From contig PBOG01000211.1 of assembly GCA_002724245.1 (NCBI GenBank), positions 1 through 47,831 of the forward strand: a DNA stretch of 47,831 nucleotides, in the 5' to 3' direction. The notes below the pieces were generated by a model. It did no database searches. It was not told the DNA's origin and worked only from the letters and a program-made list of their open reading frames with translations. Positions 42,433-47,831 of this stretch are shown here, piece after piece (position 1 is the stretch's first letter; the number at the start of each line of letters is the position of its first letter). A program made the position numbers and the translations under genes. This DNA comes from Planctomycetaceae bacterium (lineage in GTDB: Bacteria; Planctomycetota; Planctomycetia; Pirellulales; Pirellulaceae).

Positions 42433-43905
42433 ATGGAACTGGCTCAACAGCTTTCGACTCTGGCGGAGCGGCGGCACTTTCTCAGGCAGACGGGGGTTGG
42501 CCTCGGTGCGATTGCCATGAACCGTTTGTGTGGACGAGAGGCGCAGGCCGACAACAACGCGCTGCCACATTTTGTCCCTAAGGCGAAACGCGTGATTTTT
42601 CTTTTCATGGCGGGTGCTCCGAGTCAGTTGGATCTTTACGACTACAAGCCAGGCCTGGCGGAGAAATTCAAACAGCCATTACCGGATGATGTAAGAGACG
42701 GGCAGCGTTTGACGGCGATGACGACTGGTAAGACGCATCTGGTGCAGCCGAGCACATTCCAGTTCGCACAGCAAGGCGAGAGCGGGTTGTGGATGAGCGA
42801 ACTGTTGCCGCACTTGTCGACCGTGGCCGATGACTTGTGCTTTATCAAGTCGATGCATACCGACGCGATCAATCACGATCCGGGAAAAACATTGATTTGC
42901 ACGGGTTCGGAGATTCCCGGTAAACCGAGCTTGGGTGCCTGGTTGAGTTACGGGCTGGGTGCGATGAATCGTGATCTACCGGACTTCATCGTACTCAACT
43001 CGGCGTTCTGGTCCGGCGATAAAGTGAACGTTCAGGCACTGTATAGCCGGCTGTGGGGTACGGGTTTCCTGCCTTCGCGGCATCAGGGGGTACTGTTTCA
43101 GGCTGCCGGTGACCCCGTGCTGTTCCTCTCGAATCCAAGAGGCGTAAGTCGGCGTGGTCGGAAAGCCATGCTGGACCTGGTGGGACGGCTTAATGCGAGG
43201 CATGCAGAGGAAATCGGTGATCCTGAGATTCAGACAACGATTGCGCAGCAGGAAATGGCTTTTCGGATGCAAGCGTCCGTACCGGAACTGACCGATATCA
43301 GTGGCGAACCGGATCACGTTCTCGACCTGTATGGTGCGGAAGTCCACAAGAGCGGATCGTTTGCCCGTAACTGTTTGCTGGCGCGACGGATGGTAGAACG
43401 CAATGTCCGTTTCATTCAGTTGTATCATCGAGGTTGGGATCATCATTCCAATTTGCCACGTAAAATGCGTGCGCAGGCTGCGGACATTGACCGGCCTGCG
43501 GCCGCCTTGTTGAAGGATCTCAAGAACCGTGGTTTACTGGCAGATACACTGGTCGTCTGTAGCGGAGAATTTGGTCGCACCGTCTACTGCCAGGGGAAAC
43601 AGACGCGCGAAGATTATGGCCGCGACCATCACCCTCGCTGTTTTACGGCATGGTTGGCGGGGGGAGGGATTCGAGGTGGTGTCAGCCACGGTCAGACCGA
43701 CGAGTACAGTTACAATATCGTTGATCGCGACGGGAAAAAGACAAATCGTTTTGAAGATGACGCGGTACATGTGCGTGATTTGAACGCCACAATTCTTCAT
43801 CAGTTGGGTATCGATCACCAGCGTTTGACGTTCCCCTTTCAGGGGCTTGATCAGAAATTGACAGGCGTGGTCGAAGCGCACGTCGTCAAGAAGATTCTGG
43901 CCTGA
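42433..43905 (+). CDS. DUF1501 family protein, Tat-exported (third copy)
   Basis: The 490-residue DUF1501 protein follows its PSCyt1/DUF1549/DUF1553 partner by two bases, with GAGG at 42421-42424 inside the upstream gene serving as ribosome-binding site. The N-terminus has a Tat-type RR motif (ERRHFLRQTGVGLGAIAM). Family features are FLFMAGAPSQLDLYDYKP, the HTDAINHDPGK segment, HRGWDHHSNLP, and CSGEFGRTVYCQ followed by GRDHHPRCFTAWLAGGGIRGG. It is complete, and is of similar length to the copy at 6110. A secreted alpha/beta hydrolase gene starts 26 bases later and is likely in the same transcript. Confidence 0.92.
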   Translation: MELAQQLSTLAERRHFLRQTGVGLGAIAMNRLCGREAQADNNALPHFVPKAKRVIFLFMAGAPSQLDLYDYKPGLAEKFKQPLPDDVRDGQRLTAMTTGKTHLVQPSTFQFAQQGESGLWMSELLPHLSTVADDLCFIKSMHTDAINHDPGKTLICTGSEIPGKPSLGAWLSYGLGAMNRDLPDFIVLNSAFWSGDKVNVQALYSRLWGTGFLPSRHQGVLFQAAGDPVLFLSNPRGVSRRGRKAMLDLVGRLNARHAEEIGDPEIQTTIAQQEMAFRMQASVPELTDISGEPDHVLDLYGAEVHKSGSFARNCLLARRMVERNVRFIQLYHRGWDHHSNLPRKMRAQAADIDRPAAALLKDLKNRGLLADTLVVCSGEFGRTVYCQGKQTREDYGRDHHPRCFTAWLAGGGIRGGVSHGQTDEYSYNIVDRDGKKTNRFEDDAVHVRDLNATILHQLGIDHQRLTFPFQGLDQKLTGVVEAHVVKKILA

Positions 43906-43931
43906 ATTCCGGTGTACCAGGGAGTGGATCA

Positions 43932-45671
43932 GTGGGGCGATACACGGTTGGCTATCGTTTGGTGTTGCTCGTCTGGCTGCTGACTGGCTGGCTGGCCAGT
44001 CATCTCGGTGCTGCTGAAGATGTCACGATACCACAGTCCTGGCGAGGCGTTCTCGATGCCGGCGGCGTAAAGTTGCGCCTGCGTTTTGATATATCGCGGG
44101 CAGCCGAAGGCCGATTGCGCTGTGACTTGATCAGCGTCGACCAAGGAAACGCACGCGTCCAAATGGATACCTGCCAGATCAAATCCGGTCGGCTTGTTTG
44201 CCGATCGAAACGCTTGGGAATCGTACTGGATGGAGAATATCAGGCGGGCAACCAGCAAATCGCCGGGACGTTTACCCAGGCGGGACAGTCGTTTCCACTT
44301 GAACTGGAAGCTACCGCACCACCAGCCCCACGAAAGCAGGTGGAGACCTGGCATGGGACGATGAAGGCCGGTGCGAGGGAATTCGAATTCCAGTTTCGTG
44401 TGTTCTTGGATACGGAAAACAAACGCTCAGTGGAATTGGATAGCTTGAGTGAAGGTTTGGGTGGACTGCATGTTGATCCCATGTTCAACGGAGCTGAGGT
44501 GGAGTTTGAGATTGGTTTGACCAAGGCCCGGTTCGAGGGGCGTTATAACGCGGACCGAAACAGGATCGTCGGTCATTGGATACAGAATGGTGGGCGTTTT
44601 GATCTGGTACTTCGGCGGGTAGCGGTGGCGGAAACGAAATCGATTCTGCCCCCGGCTCGCCCACAGACGCCGCGCGGGCCGTTTTCCTACCGGGTAGAGG
44701 ATGTTGAATTCTCGGGCGCCGGTGAGGGGGTGCGTTTGGCGGGAACGCTCACATTGCCTCGGCTGGGGAGGGCTTTTCCTGTCGCGGTCTTGATTTCCGG
44801 ATCGGGGCCGCAGGATCGGGATGAGACGATTATGGAGCACAAGCCATTCCTGGTTCTGGCGGACCATCTCACGCGTCAGGGGATCGCGGTACTGCGTTAC
44901 GACGACCGCGGTGTCGGTGCCTCGACGGGAAGCTTCGGCCAGGCCAATTCGCGGGATTTTGCAGCTGATGTTGAAGCCGCCATGGACTATTTGCGGAGTC
45001 GGCCGGAAATTGATCCAGGCCGGGTTGGTTTGATCGGGCACAGCGAAGGTGGTTATATCGCTCCCATGGTCGCGGCGCGACGCGATGATGTGGCCTGGAT
45101 CGTCCTGTTGGCCGGGACGGGGGTTCCGGGGGATCAGATTTTGCTGAACCAGGCTGAACGAATTGCGCGCGTGGCAGGGACACAGGCCGCGGACATCGCT
45201 TTGAATCGGCGGGTGCAACAAGTTGTGTTTGCAGCGATCAAAAAGAGCGGGGTGCCGGGTGAGGTCCGTCAAACGTTCGAAGCGTTTGTGGCAACGCTCA
45301 AGCCCGAGGAACAACAGCATGCGATCGTGGCGGCGTCGCGGGTCGAGGTGTCCCGGCTGCTGGGGCCGTGGTTCCGGTTTTTCCTGACGTACGATCCTGG
45401 CACGGCGCTGGCACGCGTGCGTTGCCCAGTGCTGGTGCTCAATGGTAGCAAGGATCTGCAAGTCGATCCGGACTTGAATCTGCCTGCCATTCGCGCTGCG
45501 CTGGACAAGGGGGGCAATGAGCAGTACGAGATCCATCGGTTACCGGGGTTGAATCATCTCTTTCAACAATGCAAGACGGGTTTGCCGGCTGAGTATCGGC
45601 AGATTGAAGAGACGTTTGATGGGCGCACGCTGGATCGCATTGCGAAATGGGTAAAATCGGCTCGGGAGTAG
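43932..45671 (+). CDS. exported alpha/beta hydrolase
   Basis: The 579-residue protein has a signal peptide (about 1-27), two repeated beta-rich N-terminal segments (about 30-225, each opening with a W-x-G pattern: SWRGVLDAGGVKLRLRFD and TWHGTMKAGAREFEFQFR), then an alpha/beta hydrolase domain. The catalytic triad is visible: S371 in GHSEGG, D508 in NGSKDLQVD and H542 in GLNHLF, with VLISGSGPQDRDE as the oxyanion-hole region. This resembles large exported esterases of the type often annotated as dipeptidyl aminopeptidase/acylaminoacyl-peptidase relatives; the substrate is unknown. The start is GTG 43932, with AGGGAG seven bases before it. It is the third gene of a unit with a PSCyt1/DUF1549/DUF1553 and a DUF1501 gene. 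Confidence 0.85.
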   Translation: MGRYTVGYRLVLLVWLLTGWLASHLGAAEDVTIPQSWRGVLDAGGVKLRLRFDISRAAEGRLRCDLISVDQGNARVQMDTCQIKSGRLVCRSKRLGIVLDGEYQAGNQQIAGTFTQAGQSFPLELEATAPPAPRKQVETWHGTMKAGAREFEFQFRVFLDTENKRSVELDSLSEGLGGLHVDPMFNGAEVEFEIGLTKARFEGRYNADRNRIVGHWIQNGGRFDLVLRRVAVAETKSILPPARPQTPRGPFSYRVEDVEFSGAGEGVRLAGTLTLPRLGRAFPVAVLISGSGPQDRDETIMEHKPFLVLADHLTRQGIAVLRYDDRGVGASTGSFGQANSRDFAADVEAAMDYLRSRPEIDPGRVGLIGHSEGGYIAPMVAARRDDVAWIVLLAGTGVPGDQILLNQAERIARVAGTQAADIALNRRVQQVVFAAIKKSGVPGEVRQTFEAFVATLKPEEQQHAIVAASRVEVSRLLGPWFRFFLTYDPGTALARVRCPVLVLNGSKDLQVDPDLNLPAIRAALDKGGNEQYEIHRLPGLNHLFQQCKTGLPAEYRQIEETFDGRTLDRIAKWVKSARE

Positions 45672-45728
45672 GCATTCGTTTCCACAGAGTTCGACCGCAG
45701 GTTCGTCTGGTGATCTGGAGCGGTTGTG

Positions 45729-47021
45729 TCACGAACCCCGTCGCGGGTTACCGTTCCGGTAGCGGAAGCTTGAATACTCGGCAGGTGTCAGGCCATTGCC
45801 AAGGCGCGTGCCTGACCAGATCTCGACAAATCCAATTTCGCCACGAAAGCCATGCTCTCCAAAGGCGCCGATGCAGAGCGGCGCGGTGTTGCGAATCGAT
45901 CCTGATGACAGGGCTCCAAAGGGCCAGCCCACCAGCGGCAGGGGTTCTTTGCTGCCGTCAATGTAAACCGATCCATCACGCTGGCCGCTCCCAGTGAAAT
46001 GGACGATGAAACAGTGGAAATGGCCGTCTTTCACGTTCAGACGTGCGTTACTCTGTCCAGCCAGCCCGGGAAAGCCGTTGATCGTACGCTGCTCGCGATT
46101 GGATTGCTGGAAGGTGGTCACGCGGTCCAGGCCAAATTCATCCATGATCAGGCCCACTGACCAGCCGCGTTGTTGCGAGGAGGCAAGTTTGTTGACGATT
46201 CCCGGACCGGATAGACCGTCGGTCAGTTTCGCATAGAAAACAACAGTAAATGGGTCGCCGTTTCCGGGGCCCGCAGCCGTGTCGGTCTCAAAGTCGAAGG
46301 CCGCGCTATCTTGGCGGGCACCACAACACCGCGCGCCACCAGCTGCAAAGACATAACTCGGTCGATCCGCTGCGTAGCGGACTCCTTTACCGATCGTGAA
46401 GTCGCCGTTGCGTCCGCTAAGGTCGCGCCAGTGTGTTGTGGGACGAGGGCCTGGCTTGGCTGCGTCGAGGGACAGGAGCAACGTGGCAGCACGTACGCTC
46501 AGTGCCGGTGCGTGGACCATGGCAGTGCCTTGTGCCGCGACCAGGCGGATTTGCGCCAGCGACATGTCGGCAGGTTTGCGGAAGGTGACACGGAGCGTGT
46601 GGGTGCCTGATAATAGTGGCGCTGCTTTGTGCAGGACCATGCGATGCGGTGCCGCGGGCAGGCCATCTGGCTTCCAAGCCAGCAGTTCAATAGAAAAGGT
46701 CGCGTTGCCGGCAACGTCGGTTTGGAACTGATGTTGAGTCGCGGGGGCCAGGGATCGCGGAGCGGAGTCCAGGAAAACTGTGCCGCCTGCAAGAGTGACA
46801 GTGGCTGAGTCAGGTGTCGTGGTCACCTGGCAGGGGGTATGAATGCGTTGCCAATACCACCCGAGATCCGGCAGTTCGAGTTGGAGTTCGTGGACGCGGC
46901 GGAAGTTGGGGTCGGTGAGTAGATTGTCGGCGGTGTCCGCCTTTTGGCCTTGGAGAAAGATGAGCACCGAGAGTGCAAACCTGACGGCCAGCAGGCGGCG
47001 TTGTATCCTGCTCAATTCCAT
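45729..47021 (-). CDS. secreted LamG/concanavalin A-like domain protein
   Basis: The 430-residue protein has an N-terminal hydrophobic signal (LLAVRFALSVLIFLQG), then a beta-rich domain of about 150 residues, then a concanavalin A-like (LamG) domain of about 220 residues. The latter shows LLLSLDAAKPGPRP, TVVFYAKLTDGLSGPGIVNK, and GEIGFVEIWSGTRLGNGLTPAEY, a pattern common in planctomycete surface proteins. Binding of a glycan is the likely role, by family only. The ATG at 47021 shares its A with the TGA of the upstream DUF4838-type gene (TGATG), a tight translational coupling; an overlapping GTG at 47024 is the alternative start. It converges on the alpha/beta hydrolase gene. Confidence 0.75.
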   Translation of the reverse strand: MELSRIQRRLLAVRFALSVLIFLQGQKADTADNLLTDPNFRRVHELQLELPDLGWYWQRIHTPCQVTTTPDSATVTLAGGTVFLDSAPRSLAPATQHQFQTDVAGNATFSIELLAWKPDGLPAAPHRMVLHKAAPLLSGTHTLRVTFRKPADMSLAQIRLVAAQGTAMVHAPALSVRAATLLLSLDAAKPGPRPTTHWRDLSGRNGDFTIGKGVRYAADRPSYVFAAGGARCCGARQDSAAFDFETDTAAGPGNGDPFTVVFYAKLTDGLSGPGIVNKLASSQQRGWSVGLIMDEFGLDRVTTFQQSNREQRTINGFPGLAGQSNARLNVKDGHFHCFIVHFTGSGQRDGSVYIDGSKEPLPLVGWPFGALSSGSIRNTAPLCIGAFGEHGFRGEIGFVEIWSGTRLGNGLTPAEYSSFRYRNGNPRRGS

Positions 47022-47831
47022 CACAGGGACTCCCCGGATTGCAGTCCGTAATAACCACGGATGGCATCCCGTGCTCGTTCCAGTTTGCCGCCTTCATAGT
47101 ACATGGCCATGCCGTGTTTAGCGGCCAGGGCGAACAGTTCACGGACCAACGTACGATACCGTTGCAGCTGGGCGGGGGTGAGCGATACCCGCTCTTCCGC
47201 GACTGATGTCTTCAGAATGCGGGCGCGCCGTGGTGCCTCGATGGCATTCCACCAGACAGGTTCCACGGCCAGCCGCAACGCGGTCACGGAAACCTTCTCA
47301 ACCCGACGTTTGAGTTCCGGCGTCCTCGCAAGTTTCATGGCCTGTTGGAACAGCCGCATCCCCTTTTCGCCTAGTGGGGCATCGAGACCATACCCTTGAG
47401 CCGGCGAATTAATGTTGCTCATTTTCCCGGAAGCCAACGCCTGGTCGTGGAAGAGGTCGATCCACTGACGAATTGGTGGCGCAGCTTGTTGGTAGTACAA
47501 CGTGAGGAACTCATCGATGAGGGTGTCGATATCGCGCGATGGATCCCAGATGAGCGAGGTCATGACGTAGACGCGCAGGTCGCTCAGTTCAGTGTTCTCA
47601 GCGCATCCTTGCATGAAGATGCCACGTCCGTTACTGCGGGCGAAGGTCCTGAAGTTGGCGGGCTGTGCGCGCAGGTTGGGGAACGGTAACCAGTATTCGC
47701 GGGGGTTCATGTCGTAATGCCAGATCAGCAGGTGGTCACAGGTTTTGCGCCAGCCGGCGAGATATTTTCCAAACTCAACGTTGTCGGGACTGCGTGAATC
47801 GTCGAGTCCATAGAGAATACTGCAGTGGTAG
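47021..47831 (-). CDS. DUF4838-type protein, partial, cut by the right edge
   Basis: The frame stays open to the window edge, so only the C-terminal 269 or so residues are seen and the start lies outside. The visible part opens with HCSILYGLDDSRSPDNVEFG, then a LLIWHYDMNPREYWLPFPNL stretch, GIFMQGCAENTELSDLRVY and SLIWDPSRDIDTLIDEFLTLYY. This matches the DUF4838 family, large proteins with a carbohydrate-active TIM-barrel look, common in planctomycetes. Function is unproven. Its stop TGA overlaps the start of the LamG-like gene, so the two are probably made together and both exported. Confidence 0.8.
   Translation of the reverse strand, partial: YHCSILYGLDDSRSPDNVEFGKYLAGWRKTCDHLLIWHYDMNPREYWLPFPNLRAQPANFRTFARSNGRGIFMQGCAENTELSDLRVYVMTSLIWDPSRDIDTLIDEFLTLYYQQAAPPIRQWIDLFHDQALASGKMSNINSPAQGYGLDAPLGEKGMRLFQQAMKLARTPELKRRVEKVSVTALRLAVEPVWWNAIEAPRRARILKTSVAEERVSLTPAQLQRYRTLVRELFALAAKHGMAMYYEGGKLERARDAIRGYYGLQSGESL

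Noticed and set aside
44427-45536. A 369-codon minus-strand open frame opposite the alpha/beta hydrolase
   Set aside because: The plus-strand frame holds an intact catalytic triad; the antisense translation shows no family features.

Overview
The window reads as a chromosomal segment of a Planctomycetota bacterium, most likely from the Pirellula/Blastopirellula side of the phylum. The evidence is the density of gene families that are characteristic of that phylum: cytochrome-like PSCyt1/DUF1549/DUF1553 proteins, their DUF1501 partners, and a DUF1592-type/DUF1552 pair. Many Tat and Sec signal peptides and phytanoyl-CoA dioxygenase-like enzymes beside a Gfo/Idh dehydrogenase fit the same picture. 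No rRNA, tRNA, CRISPR array, phage or insertion sequence was recognised. The assignment is an inference from gene content.

Left part (1-10.7 kb, + strand). A gene-free, repeat-rich leader holds three unrelated short tandem repeats. It precedes a 793-residue fusion of a TIM-barrel amidohydrolase to a class III aminotransferase. Next come a PSCyt1/DUF1549/DUF1553 protein with a DUF1501 partner, then an MFS transporter with a second, unpaired DUF1501 protein, closed by a clear rho-independent terminator at about 10705-10741.

Centre (10.7-31.3 kb). A minus-strand operon encodes two PhyH-type Fe(II)/2-oxoglutarate dioxygenases around a Gfo/Idh/MocA dehydrogenase. It is followed by a YgiQ-type radical SAM protein, biosynthetic arginine decarboxylase (speA) with a divergent nitrilase-family amidohydrolase, an aldo/keto reductase, a small membrane protein, a type I phosphodiesterase-like enzyme, a secreted M14 carboxypeptidase and an FAD-dependent amine oxidoreductase. 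A minus-strand group follows: group II PLP decarboxylase, a one-TM hypothetical protein and a methyltransferase. Between that group and an SLC13-type transporter with RCK_C domains lies a heavily decayed gene (about 28.1-29.3 kb). It has at least four frame changes and one in-frame stop, and resembles a TIM-barrel glycoside hydrolase.

Right part (31.3-47.8 kb). This part holds a minus-strand DUF1592-type/DUF1552 pair, monomeric NADP isocitrate dehydrogenase, an M24 aminopeptidase P-like protein, a second PSCyt1/DUF1549/DUF1553 plus DUF1501 pair with a secreted alpha/beta hydrolase behind it, and a LamG-like protein translationally coupled to a DUF4838-type gene that runs off the right edge.

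How it fits together: three export modules each pair a Sec-exported protein carrying two CxxCH motifs with a Tat-exported DUF1501 or DUF1552 protein. This suggests periplasmic, redox-linked processing of complex substrates, supported by secreted hydrolases, a LamG protein and transporters. The biochemical role of the PSCyt/DUF1501 modules is not established, so this is inference. The most distinctive items are the amidohydrolase-aminotransferase fusion, the decayed gene, an extra domain inserted in the first DUF1553 protein, and an unusual metal-site residue in the M24 protein.
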